Shown here piece by piece: positions 1 through 7,316 of a stretch of 14,297 nucleotides of DNA. The notes beneath the pieces are model-generated. The model was given only the letters and a program-made list of their open reading frames with translations, was not told the DNA's origin and searched no databases. The position numbers and the translations under genes were made by a program. Location: contig DILW01000129.1 of NCBI GenBank assembly GCA_002425245.1, positions 1 through 14,297 on the forward strand, written 5' to 3'. Source of the DNA: Betaproteobacteria bacterium UBA5582 (lineage in GTDB: Bacteria > Pseudomonadota > Gammaproteobacteria > Burkholderiales > Rhodocyclaceae). Within the stretch, counting starts at the first letter, position 1, and each line of letters opens with the position of its first letter.

Positions 1-1
1 G

Positions 2-1006
2 GCGGTGCTGGTGCGCACCCTGGGAACAGCGGCCGACGCCGGGCCGGCGCAAGTCTATCCGGGTGAAGTGCGGGCCCGCCATGAAAGTGAGCTGTCCTTC
101 CGGGTTGGCGGCAAGGTGCTTGAACGCAAGGTGGACGTCGGTGCCCAGGTAGTAGCCGGCCAGGTGCTGGCGCGTCTCGACCCCCAGGACGCCAGCTTGT
201 CTGCCAGTGCCGCCGCCGCTCAGGTGGCTGCGGCGGAGGCGGAGGCCGGGTTGGCGCGGGCCGAGTTCAAGCGTAGCGAAGCCTTGCTGCAACGCAACTT
301 CCTCAGCGCCTCGGCAGTCGATCTGAAACGGACCGCACTGCAAGCCGCCGAGGCTCGTCTGCGTCAGGCACAGGCACAGGCCGGCAGTGCAGCCAACCAG
401 CAGGCCTATACCGAGTTGCGCGCTGACGGCGCCGGGGTGATTACCGAGGTCAGCGTCGATGCCGGTCAGGTCGTGGCTGCCGGGCAGCGTGTGCTACGTA
501 TTGCCCGGCCAGGCGAAAGGGAAGTGCTGGTGAGCGTGCCGGAAGGGCGGATTGTCGGGCTGGCCGTCGGCGCACCGGCGACCGTTCGCCTGTGGATGGC
601 GCCCACGCGCAGTCTGAGTGGCCGGGTGCGCGAAGTATCGCCAGCGGCTGATCGGGCCACTCGCACCTATGCGGTGCGCGTGACCATCGACGGCGCGGAC
701 GATCTCCCGCTGGGGGCAACTGCAACCGTGGCGCTGGTGGACGCTGCGCCGCCGCAACTTGCCTTGCCGCTGGCGGCGGTGAGTCAGCGCGATGGCAAGG
801 CGACGGTATGGCTGGTCGATGCAAACCAGAAAGTGATGCCGCACGTGGTCGAGATCGAATCGCTGCGCGAGGATGCGGTCCTCCTGAAGACGCCGCTGCC
901 GACCGGCACCCGCGTGGTGGTCGCCGGAGTGCACCAGTTGATCGAGGGGGAAAGCGTGCGTCCGCAGGAAGCGGGGAGCGCGCCGGCGCTGGACGTGCGC
1001 CGATGA
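2..1006 (+). CDS. RND efflux periplasmic adaptor (membrane fusion protein), 5'-truncated
   Basis: This is the periplasmic adaptor (HlyD/AcrA family) that joins an inner-membrane RND pump to an outer-membrane channel. The reading frame is open to the left edge, so the true start and the signal peptide or lipobox lie outside the window; about 334 residues are visible against 350-400 for the family. Visible in order are a first lipoyl half-motif (around SFRVGGKVLERKVDVG and GQVLARLD), an Ala/Glu/Gln-rich helical hairpin (about residues 60-130), the second lipoyl half (GAGVITEVSVDAGQVV), a beta-barrel region, and a C-terminal membrane-proximal part with VVAGVHQLIEGESV. The stop codon overlaps the start of the pump permease gene (ATGA), as expected for a co-translated adaptor/pump pair. 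The family call is secure; the drug or solute exported cannot be read from the sequence. Confidence 0.93.
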   Translation, partial: AVLVRTLGTAADAGPAQVYPGEVRARHESELSFRVGGKVLERKVDVGAQVVAGQVLARLDPQDASLSASAAAAQVAAAEAEAGLARAEFKRSEALLQRNFLSASAVDLKRTALQAAEARLRQAQAQAGSAANQQAYTELRADGAGVITEVSVDAGQVVAAGQRVLRIARPGEREVLVSVPEGRIVGLAVGAPATVRLWMAPTRSLSGRVREVSPAADRATRTYAVRVTIDGADDLPLGATATVALVDAAPPQLALPLAAVSQRDGKATVWLVDANQKVMPHVVEIESLREDAVLLKTPLPTGTRVVVAGVHQLIEGESVRPQEAGSAPALDVRR

Positions 1007-4000
1007 AAACCAGGCGGCAAGCATTCAATATTTCCGAATGGGGCCTGCAGCACCAGTCGCTGGTGCTGTATTTCCTGGTCGCCCTGACCGTGATCGGCCT
1101 GTACTCATATACCCGCCTGGGGCAATCGGAAGATCCGCCGTTCACCTTCAAGGTCATGGTGGTGCGGGCCGAGTGGCCTGGGGCAACGGCGCGTGAGATG
1201 GCCGAGCAGGTGACCGACAAGATCGAGAAGAAACTGCAGGAAATTCCCGAGATCGACGTCGCCCGCAGTTATTCCAAGCCTGGCGAGAGCATGGTCTTCT
1301 TTGTGGCGCGCGATTCCGTGCACTCGGAACGCACGCCCGCGGTGTGGTACCAGGTGCGCAAGAAGGTCGGCGATATCCAGGGTTCGCTGCCGACGGGGGT
1401 GCGCGGCCCTTACTTCAACGACGAGTTCGGTGATACCTACGGCAACCTGTTCGCCCTGGTCGGCGATGGGGTCTTGCCGGGTGAACTCAAGCGTCATGCC
1501 GACGCGATCCGCAGCGAGTTGCTGCGGGTGCCCGACGTGGCCAAGGTGAGTTTTTTCGGCGAACAGCAGCAGCGCATCTACATCGAGTTATCGAATACCA
1601 AGCTGGCGACCCTGGGGGTGGGTATCGGCGAGATCGCCACGGCCCTGTCAGCACAGAATGCGGTGACCGGGGCCGGCTTCTTCGAAACCGGGGAGGAGCG
1701 CATCTGGCTGCGCCCTTCCGGCGCTTTCGACGATCTGGCGGCGATCGCCGATACGCTGATTCACGTGGGCGGGCGCAGCTTCCGTCTCGGCGATGTGGCC
1801 GAAGTCCGGCGGGGAGTTGAAGAGCCGCCAGCCGAACGCATGCGTTTCATGGGCAAGGATGCTTTCGGGATCGGCGTATCGATGCGTACCGGCGGTGACA
1901 TTGTCGCCCTGGGCCGCAACCTGGACGCCGCGGTAGCGCGGATCGAGGCGCAGTTGCCGGTCGGCATCCGCTTCGAACGGGTCGCCGACCAGCCGCGGGC
2001 AGTGCGCAACTCGGTCAGCGAATTCGTACAGGTCCTGGCCGAAGCCGTCGCCATCGTTATGGCGGTCAGCCTGCTCTCGCTTGGCTTGCGTACCGGCGTC
2101 GTCGTCCTGATCATCATTCCGGTGGTGCTGGCCATCACCTTCCTGTTCATGAACCTGCTCGGCGTCGGCTTGCACAAGATTTCGCTCGGGGCGCTGATCC
2201 TGGCCCTGGGTTTGCTGGTCGACGATGCCATCATCGCGGTCGAGATGATGGCGACCAAGATGGAACAGGGCTGGGCGCGGGCCAAGGCGGCGAGCTATGC
2301 CTACACGTCGACGGCCATGCCGATGCTGTCGGGTACCCTGGTCACCGCGGCCGGCTTTCTGCCGATTGCGACTGCCGCCTCGGGGGTTGGTGAGTACACC
2401 CGTTCCATTTTTCAGGTGACGGTGATCGCCCTGCTGGTTTCCTGGGTGGCGGCGGTCCTGTTCGTGCCCTATCTCGGCTTTCACCTGCTGCCCGACTTTG
2501 GCCGCAAGCGCGAACGGCCGTCAACTCCGGGCGGGCTGCTCACCCGACTGTTCCCGGCGTTCGGCCACCGGCTGGCAGAATGGGCGGCAGCCCGCCAGAT
2601 GCCCGTGCACGACGCGGCATCGATCTACCATACCCCCTTCTACGAGCGCTTCCGCCGGCTGGTCGATGCTTGCGTCCGCCATCGCTGGCTGGTGATTGGC
2701 GTCACGGTGCTGCTGTTCGTGCTTTCGATCGTGGCATTTGTGCGCCTGGTACCGCAGCAGTTTTTCCCGGATTCGACGCGTCCCGAGTTGCTGGTCGATT
2801 TGCGGCTGACCCAGGGCGCCTCGCACCAGGCGACCGAAGCGGCGGTACGCAGGGTCGAGGGTTTCCTGGCTGAACAGTCGGGGATCGACAATTACGTCGC
2901 CTGGCTTGGCGGCGGCAGCCCGCGCTTTTACCTGCCCCTCGATCAGCAGTTGGCGCAGACCAATTTTGCCCAGTTCGTCATTCTCACCAGTGGTCTCGAG
3001 CAGCGTGAGGCATTACGCGCCAAGCTGATCCGGCTGTTCGAAGAAGAGGCCTGGCCATTGCGGGCGACCGTCAGCCGCCTGGAAAACGGGCCGCCGGTCG
3101 GCTTTCCCGTGCAGTTTCGGGTGAGCGGGGCCGACATCGATGAGCTGCGTCGTATCGCTCACCTGGTGGCCGCACGGTTGCGCGAGCATGGCGCACTTTC
3201 GAATGTCCATCTTGACTGGGAGGAGCCTTCGAAAGTCGTGCGTTTGAAAATCGATCAGGACAAGGCGCGCTTGCTCGGCGTTTCCAGCAGCGATGTAGCG
3301 CGTCTACTGGCCACCTCGCTGCAGGGAACAACGGTGACACAGTACCGGGAGGGCAACGAAACCCTGGCCGTGGTGCTGCGCGGGGCTCGCTCCGAGCGCG
3401 TGCAACTCGGTCAGTTGCCAAATCTGGCGGTGCCCGTGGCCGGCGGTCGCAGCGTGCCGCTGGCGCAAATCGCCACCGCCGAATACGGCTTCGAAGATGG
3501 CGTCATCTGGCGGCGCAATCGTCTGCCGACAGTCACTGTCCGGGCGACTTTGTACGGCAAGCTGCAACCGGCGGTGGTGGTTGGCCAGCTGACGCCGGCC
3601 ATCGACAGTCTGCGCCAGGCCTTGCCCCTTGGTTATCGAATCGAGGTTGGCGGTGCGGTCGAGGAGAGCGGCAAGGGAGGCAAATCGGTGGCGCTCGGGC
3701 TGCCGCTGTTCATCGTGGTCGTGCTCACCGTGCTCATGCTGCAATTGCGCAGCTTCTCGCGTACCGTCATGGTCGCGCTCACCGCACCGCTCGGCATGAT
3801 TGGCGTCACGGCTTTCCTGCTCGCTTTCAACCGGCCTTTCGGATTTGTCGCCATGCTCGGAACCATTGCCCTGTCGGGAATGATCATGCGCAACTCGGTG
3901 ATCCTGGTCGACCAGATTCGTCAGGATATGGATGCCGGCCACCCGGCCTGGGAGGCCATCGTCGAGTCTACCGTGCGCCGCTTCCGGCCGATCATGCTGA

Positions 4001-4164
4001 CTGCCGCCGCGGCCATCCTGGCGATGATCCCACTCTCCCGCTCGGCATTCTTCGGGCCGATGGCGGTGGCGATCATGGGCGGGCTGACCGTTGCCACCCT
4101 GCTTACCATGCTCTTCCTGCCTGCGCTTTACGCCGCCTGGTATCGGGTCCGGCCGACGCCCTGA
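1003..4164 (+). CDS. RND multidrug efflux pump permease (AcrB/HAE-1 type)
   Basis: This is an inner-membrane proton-driven exporter of 1053 residues, normal length for the AcrB family. I chose the ATG at 1003, which overlaps the adaptor stop codon; the frame is open further upstream, but that part lies inside the adaptor gene. TM1 is at about residues 20-36, followed by a large periplasmic loop. TM2-TM6 contain the proton-relay motif GLLVDDAIIAVE, with the Asp pair at 407-408. A cytoplasmic linker (about 500-550) precedes TM7, then come a second periplasmic loop and TM8-TM12. The TM10 motif is MRNSVILVDQ, so Arg963 sits where AcrB has Lys940. The N-terminal half (EDPPFTFKVMVVRAEWPGA) resembles TriC-like pumps, from memory only. 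It is probably expressed with the upstream adaptor; an outer-membrane partner is not in the window. Substrate unknown. Confidence 0.95.
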   Translation: MKTRRQAFNISEWGLQHQSLVLYFLVALTVIGLYSYTRLGQSEDPPFTFKVMVVRAEWPGATAREMAEQVTDKIEKKLQEIPEIDVARSYSKPGESMVFFVARDSVHSERTPAVWYQVRKKVGDIQGSLPTGVRGPYFNDEFGDTYGNLFALVGDGVLPGELKRHADAIRSELLRVPDVAKVSFFGEQQQRIYIELSNTKLATLGVGIGEIATALSAQNAVTGAGFFETGEERIWLRPSGAFDDLAAIADTLIHVGGRSFRLGDVAEVRRGVEEPPAERMRFMGKDAFGIGVSMRTGGDIVALGRNLDAAVARIEAQLPVGIRFERVADQPRAVRNSVSEFVQVLAEAVAIVMAVSLLSLGLRTGVVVLIIIPVVLAITFLFMNLLGVGLHKISLGALILALGLLVDDAIIAVEMMATKMEQGWARAKAASYAYTSTAMPMLSGTLVTAAGFLPIATAASGVGEYTRSIFQVTVIALLVSWVAAVLFVPYLGFHLLPDFGRKRERPSTPGGLLTRLFPAFGHRLAEWAAARQMPVHDAASIYHTPFYERFRRLVDACVRHRWLVIGVTVLLFVLSIVAFVRLVPQQFFPDSTRPELLVDLRLTQGASHQATEAAVRRVEGFLAEQSGIDNYVAWLGGGSPRFYLPLDQQLAQTNFAQFVILTSGLEQREALRAKLIRLFEEEAWPLRATVSRLENGPPVGFPVQFRVSGADIDELRRIAHLVAARLREHGALSNVHLDWEEPSKVVRLKIDQDKARLLGVSSSDVARLLATSLQGTTVTQYREGNETLAVVLRGARSERVQLGQLPNLAVPVAGGRSVPLAQIATAEYGFEDGVIWRRNRLPTVTVRATLYGKLQPAVVVGQLTPAIDSLRQALPLGYRIEVGGAVEESGKGGKSVALGLPLFIVVVLTVLMLQLRSFSRTVMVALTAPLGMIGVTAFLLAFNRPFGFVAMLGTIALSGMIMRNSVILVDQIRQDMDAGHPAWEAIVESTVRRFRPIMLTAAAAILAMIPLSRSAFFGPMAVAIMGGLTVATLLTMLFLPALYAAWYRVRPTP

Positions 4165-4192
4165 GTCGGTAGCAGGAGATCGGCGCAAATCC

Positions 4193-4214
4193 GTTTTCAG
4201 CTTGTTTTCAGCTT
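4193..4214 (+). repeat. Perfect 11-bp tandem direct repeat, candidate response-regulator box
   Basis: The unit GTTTTCAGCTT occurs twice head to tail (4193-4203 and 4204-4214) in the 120-bp gap before the PepSY gene. An 11-bp period places both copies on one face of the helix, the layout used by OmpR/PhoB-family response regulators such as PmrA and QseB. A weak -10-like CATAAA lies 5 bp downstream (4220-4225), and no good -35 is seen, so the repeat would occupy the -35 region of an activated promoter. The repeat is directly visible; its role is inferred. Confidence 0.55.
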
Positions 4215-4284
4215 CGTGTCATAAAGTTGCGCCCAGTTCCACATCGGAACCTGTTTTGCGAACCCTACTTACACGGAGTTGAAA

Positions 4285-4542
4285 ATGAAGAAACTGATCA
4301 GCGCGCTCGTTGCCACCCTTATCGCCGGTAGCGCCGTCGCCGGCCCGACCTGTAACGTTCCCGAAGAAAAGTGGATGAAGGAAGCCGATTTCAAGGCCAA
4401 GATCACCGCCCAAGGCTACCAGATCAAGACCTTCAAGGTTTCCAAGGGCAAGTGCTACGAGATCTATGGTTTCGACAAGGACGGCAAGAAGGTCGAGATC
4501 TACTACGATCCGAGCACTGCCGCTGAACTGGAACGCAAGTAA
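4285..4542 (+). CDS. Small exported PepSY-domain protein
   Basis: This is an 85-residue protein. The ATG at 4285 is preceded by GGAG (4275-4278) at 6 nt spacing; an in-frame TTG at 4279 is less likely because it would follow that site directly. Residues 1-19 form a Sec signal peptide with an AVA-G cleavage site, so the mature protein is about 66 residues and periplasmic. The mature part matches the short PepSY-like fold (PepSY_2 type): an N-terminal helix (EEKWMKEADFKAKITAQGY) and strands IKTFKVSKGKCYEIYGFD and KKVEIYYDP. Two cysteines (23 and 57) could form a disulfide. PepSY domains are often modulatory or inhibitory, and small stand-alone ones commonly sit beside cytochrome b genes and two-component systems in betaproteobacteria. 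The next gene is such a cytochrome b, so a joint role is likely but unproven. Confidence 0.85.
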   Translation: MKKLISALVATLIAGSAVAGPTCNVPEEKWMKEADFKAKITAQGYQIKTFKVSKGKCYEIYGFDKDGKKVEIYYDPSTAAELERK

Positions 4543-4556
4543 GCCCCCTGCCACTG

Positions 4557-4582
4557 TGCCGGCCCGCCACGCGCGGCCGGCA
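4557..4582 (+). other. GC-rich hairpin between the PepSY and cytochrome b genes
   Basis: TGCCGGCC (4557-4564) pairs perfectly with GGCCGGCA (4575-4582), an 8-bp stem with a 10-nt loop. No T-run follows, so it is not a standard intrinsic terminator. It lies 18 nt before the cytochrome b start and could act in mRNA processing or damp translation of that gene. Confidence 0.5.
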
Positions 4583-4599
4583 ATCATCCCCGCCCGCCC

Positions 4600-5154
4600 A
4601 TGAACACATCCACTTCCCCCCAAGACGTCCGTGTCTGGGACCGGTTCGTCCGTCTCTTTCACTGGAGCCTGGTCAGCTGCGTGCTGATCAACTTCTTCAT
4701 CATTGACGATGGCGAAACCCTGCACCAATGGCTGGGCTACATTGCCACCAGCCTGGTGCTGGCTCGCATCGTCTGGGGCTTCATCGGTAGCGAACATGCC
4801 CGTTTTGCCGATTTTTTTCCCACCCCGGCGCGCTTGCGCACACATCTCTCCGCCATGCTGGCCGGCCGTGCCGATCCCCATCCCGGACACAATCCGCTCG
4901 GTGCGATGATGATGCTGGCACTGATCATCCTGGTTCTCTCCCTGGGAATCACCGGCTATCTGCAGGGTACCGACATGTTCTGGGGCGAGGAATGGCTCCA
5001 GGAAATACATGAAGTCCTGGCGTCCACGCTGATCGCCTTCGCCGGGCTGCATGCCTTGGCGGCAATCGTGATGAGCCGCATCGAGCGCACCAACCTGATC
5101 ATGGCGATGATCACCGGGGTCAAGAAAAAACAGGCGGTCGACGTTCAGGATTGA
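4600..5154 (+). CDS. Membrane cytochrome b (b561 / Ni-hydrogenase cytochrome b family)
   Basis: This is a 184-residue integral membrane di-haem-type cytochrome b that would move electrons between the quinone pool and a partner protein. The N-terminal motif VWDRFVRLFHWSL (His21) and the LHQWLGY segment (His42) are typical of the family. Three to four membrane spans are visible: about 22-36, 43-62, 102-121 and 139-158. Candidate haem ligands are His21, His42, His137 and His151, and HNPLGA (97-102) is another family motif. No Shine-Dalgarno is visible before the ATG; the preceding stretch is C-rich, and no better start exists nearby. The gene lies 57 bp after the PepSY gene and is probably co-transcribed with it. 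The electron donor and acceptor are unknown; no cytochrome c or hydrogenase gene is visible. Confidence 0.9.
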   Translation: MNTSTSPQDVRVWDRFVRLFHWSLVSCVLINFFIIDDGETLHQWLGYIATSLVLARIVWGFIGSEHARFADFFPTPARLRTHLSAMLAGRADPHPGHNPLGAMMMLALIILVLSLGITGYLQGTDMFWGEEWLQEIHEVLASTLIAFAGLHALAAIVMSRIERTNLIMAMITGVKKKQAVDVQD

Positions 5155-5252
5155 CGGCCCCCTTATTGTCGGTGGTCGCAACAATTCCTTACTGAATCCT
5201 TCGTGCATTTGCCGGAGAATCCGAACCACAGGATCGTGTTCAGGAGACCACC

Positions 5253-6581
5253 ATGCACAAGTACGATGAGCTATCCCGCAATCTTCAAGGCAAGGGTGTA
5301 ACGCGCCGCCAGGTACTGTGGTTGTTCGGTGCCGCCGCCGTGTCCGGCTGCGCGCAGTCGCCGGTCGGTGGGCAATCCATCCTGGTCGGCATGAGCGAAG
5401 CGCAGGAAAAGGAAGTGGACCAGCAGGTCTCGCCGCAGCAGTTCTCGCAGGATCTCGGGCCGGTGCAGGATGCGAGGGTCAACGCCTACCTGACTTCGGT
5501 CGGCGAGCGTATCGACAAGTTGACGCACCGGCCGCAGATGCCGTACTCGTATCGCGCGCTCAACGCCAATTACGTCAATGCCTACACCTTCCCCGGCGGG
5601 GCCATGGGTGTGACGCGCGGCATCCTCGTCGACCTGCAGAACGAAGCCGAGCTGGCGGCGCTGCTCGGCCATGAAATGGGCCACGTCAATGCCCGCCACG
5701 CGGCGCAGCGGCAAGGGCAGGCACTGGTCGCCCAGGCAGCGGTGGTCGGGGTCAGCCTGGTCGCCCAGGGCAGCGAGTGGGGCGGGCTGGTGAATATCGG
5801 CAGCCAGCTCGGCGCCAGCGCCCTGCTGTCCAGCTACTCCCGCGAAAACGAACGCGAGGCCGATGCGCTGGGGCAGGAATACATGGTCCGTGCCGGTTAC
5901 CCGGCCAGTGGCATGGTTGCCCTGCATCAGTTGCTGGTCGACCAGCAGAAGGAGTCCCCCGGTCTGTTGCAGACCATGTTCTCGACCCACCCGATGAACG
6001 TCGAGCGGCGCGATACCGCGCAGCGTCTGGCTCAGGAGAAGTATGCGGCCAGTCTCAAGCGCGACGCCGGGCGCGAGCGCTTCATGGACAACACCGCCAG
6101 CCTGCGCCGGATCAAGCCGACCATCGCCGCTTGCCAGAATGGCGAACTGGCGATGGCCGGAAAGCAATTTGCCAAGGCCGAGGGCGAGTTTCGCACCGCC
6201 GTTCAGAAAACGCCGCGCGATTACGCCGGCAACCTGCTGATGGCTCAGTGCCTGCAAGCCCAGGGTAAGACGAAGGATGCAATGCGCTACGCCGAGACGG
6301 CCAAGGAAATCTATCCGCAGGAAGCTCAGGCGCATAAATTGGCCGGGGTGCTGGCCCTGGGCCAGCGCGATCCGGCGGCGGCTTTCGCCAATCTGGATCG
6401 TTACGATCGCCTGCTCCCCGGCAATGTCGGCATCACCTTCCTCAAGGGGGTGTCGCTAGAGGGCATGGGCAAACGGCAGGAGGCTGCCAATCATTACGCT
6501 GCCTTCCTGCGGCGCCAGCAGCAGGGCGAGGCGGCCCAGTATGCCTACAGCCGTCTGCAGGGCTGGGGTTACGTGAAGTAA
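5253..6581 (+). CDS. BepA-like M48 metalloprotease lipoprotein with TPR repeats
   Basis: This is a 442-residue zinc protease and probable outer-membrane quality-control factor, like BepA/YfgC, which handles LPS-assembly and beta-barrel proteins. The ATG at 5253 has AGGAG at 5242-5246. The N terminus holds a twin-arginine motif (T17 R18 R19 Q20 V21 L22), a hydrophobic stretch and a lipobox VSGC with Cys33; Ala34 after it suits the outer membrane. Zinc ligands are in HEMGH (His140, Glu141, His144), with the third in ENEREAD (198-204). STHP carries His246, equivalent to the BepA regulatory histidine. Residues from about 290 to the end form TPR-like helices (AKAEGEFRTAVQ, AMRYAETAKEIYP and others). 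It follows the cytochrome gene by 98 bp, and I see no strong promoter there. The protease call is firm; the exact substrates are inferred. Confidence 0.93.
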   Translation: MHKYDELSRNLQGKGVTRRQVLWLFGAAAVSGCAQSPVGGQSILVGMSEAQEKEVDQQVSPQQFSQDLGPVQDARVNAYLTSVGERIDKLTHRPQMPYSYRALNANYVNAYTFPGGAMGVTRGILVDLQNEAELAALLGHEMGHVNARHAAQRQGQALVAQAAVVGVSLVAQGSEWGGLVNIGSQLGASALLSSYSRENEREADALGQEYMVRAGYPASGMVALHQLLVDQQKESPGLLQTMFSTHPMNVERRDTAQRLAQEKYAASLKRDAGRERFMDNTASLRRIKPTIAACQNGELAMAGKQFAKAEGEFRTAVQKTPRDYAGNLLMAQCLQAQGKTKDAMRYAETAKEIYPQEAQAHKLAGVLALGQRDPAAAFANLDRYDRLLPGNVGITFLKGVSLEGMGKRQEAANHYAAFLRRQQQGEAAQYAYSRLQGWGYVK

Positions 6582-6584
6582 GCC

Positions 6585-7259
6585 TTACTCGCCGAAGCGG
6601 CGCAAGCCGTCGAGGTCGATGACGTTGATGCCGCCGTATTCGCTGCGAACCAGCCCGGCCTCTTCCAGCACCTTGAGGCCCTGGTTGGCGCGCTGGCGGG
6701 AAACGCCCGCCAGATAGCCCAGTTCTTCCTGCGAAATCTGCAGTAGGCGGTTGGTGCCGGGGTAAAGCACCGGGTTGAACAGGGCGGCGAGGACGCGGGC
6801 GATCCGCGTGTCGATGTCGAGCATGCGCTCGTTTTCCATCATCCCGATGAACTGGCCCAGGCGTTCGTTCAACTGGGTGATCAGATGGCGGTTGAACGGA
6901 ATGCTGTGGTCGAGCAGCCACAGGAAAGTGGCTCGGTTCATGAAGGCCACGCGCGTCTCGCGGATGGCCATGACATCGTAGCGGCGCGGCTCCTCCTTGA
7001 GCAGCGAGCCCTCGCCGAACCAGCCGCCGGTGGTGATGCCGGTCAGCGAAGTGGTCTTGCCGGTGGTCCAGTGGCTGGCCATTTTGCCCAGGCCGCTGAC
7101 GATGCCCATCCAGTGCGTGACCGGCTCGCCTTTCATGCAGATGAAGGCGCCCGGCGCAAAGCAGCGCTCGACCGTGCCGGCCAGGGCGCGCTGCATCTCC
7201 TCTTCGCTCAGTGCCTGTCCCCACTGGGAGGTGCGTAGCAGTTCCTCAGCATTTTTCAT
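6585..7259 (-). CDS. Crp/Fnr-family transcriptional regulator
   Basis: This is a 224-residue regulator with an N-terminal cyclic-nucleotide-type beta-barrel (about 20-110), a dimerisation helix (about 120-160) and a C-terminal winged helix-turn-helix (ISQEELGYLAGVSRQRAN, 175-192). I chose the ATG at 7259, preceded by GGA and an A-run; an in-frame TTG at 7289 lacks a ribosome site and lies inside the likely promoter. Compared with E. coli CRP, the phosphate-binding Glu72 and Arg82 match Glu83 and Arg93, but Ser83 is replaced by Tyr94, so cAMP binding is doubtful. Only Cys33 and Cys41 are present, so it is not an FNR-type iron-sulfur sensor. It is divergent from the acyl-CoA synthetase/ABC transporter operon and is its likely regulator. 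Its stop codon lies 3 bp from that of the converging protease gene. Confidence 0.93.
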   Translation of the reverse strand: MKNAEELLRTSQWGQALSEEEMQRALAGTVERCFAPGAFICMKGEPVTHWMGIVSGLGKMASHWTTGKTTSLTGITTGGWFGEGSLLKEEPRRYDVMAIRETRVAFMNRATFLWLLDHSIPFNRHLITQLNERLGQFIGMMENERMLDIDTRIARVLAALFNPVLYPGTNRLLQISQEELGYLAGVSRQRANQGLKVLEEAGLVRSEYGGINVIDLDGLRRFGE

Positions 7260-7270
7260 TTTTTTTCCGG

Positions 7271-7290
7271 ATTGTCTGCCGAACGACAAT
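7271..7290. promoter_or_regulatory. Inverted repeat over the crp-like gene start region
   Basis: ATTGTC (7271-7276) and GACAAT (7285-7290) are perfect inverted arms separated by 8 bp. The dyad overlaps the 3' part of the candidate -10 box and the expected transcription start of the regulator gene, 12-31 bp before its ATG. It may be an operator or a leader hairpin. The arms are visible; the function is inferred. Confidence 0.4.
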
Positions 7291-7294
7291 TATA
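7289..7294 (-). promoter_or_regulatory. -10 box of the crp-like gene promoter
   Basis: On the minus strand this reads TATAAT, a perfect -10 consensus, 29 bp before the ATG at 7259. The predicted start is near 7282, giving a leader of about 22 nt. No TTGACA-like -35 is found at 16-18 bp spacing; that place is taken by the CAGTG dyad. Confidence 0.5.
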
Positions 7295-7302
7295 CGCCGC
7301 GG

Positions 7303-7316
7303 CAGTGCTTACACTG
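7303..7316. promoter_or_regulatory. 5-N4-5 dyad, candidate Crp/Fnr-family operator
   Basis: CAGTG-CTTA-CACTG is a perfect dyad with the 5-4-5 spacing of Fnr-type sites (TTGAT-N4-ATCAA), though with different bases. It lies 8 bp upstream of the minus-strand TATAAT, centred near -27, which suits repression of the regulator gene rather than class II activation. A partial inverted copy of its GTGTAAG core lies at 7353-7359, nearer the acyl-CoA synthetase gene. The match is by eye, and the regulator that binds is inferred from adjacency. Confidence 0.45.

Noticed and set aside
808..1002. Upstream in-frame extension of the RND permease
   Set aside because: It lies wholly inside the adaptor gene, and the predicted extension is Arg/Gly-rich with no family match; the ATG at 1003 gives the normal AcrB-type N terminus.
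4153..4169. Possible terminator after the RND permease (CCGAC, 7-nt loop, GTCGG)
   Set aside because: Only 5 bp, overlapping the stop codon, with no T-run following; too weak to call.
4236..4250. GTTCC-N5-GGAAC inverted repeat in the PepSY leader
   Set aside because: The short 5-bp arms could occur by chance and nothing nearby supports an operator or riboswitch.
5165..5194. Possible promoter or operator (ATTGT/ACAAT arms, TTGTCG) before the protease gene
   Set aside because: No acceptable -10 at the right spacing and the arms are only 5 bp.
4219..6335. Long antisense frames opposite the PepSY/cytochrome b pair (to 5229) and the M48 protease (5271-6335)
   Set aside because: No ribosome sites or domain motifs; both are explained by third-position GC bias of the sense genes.
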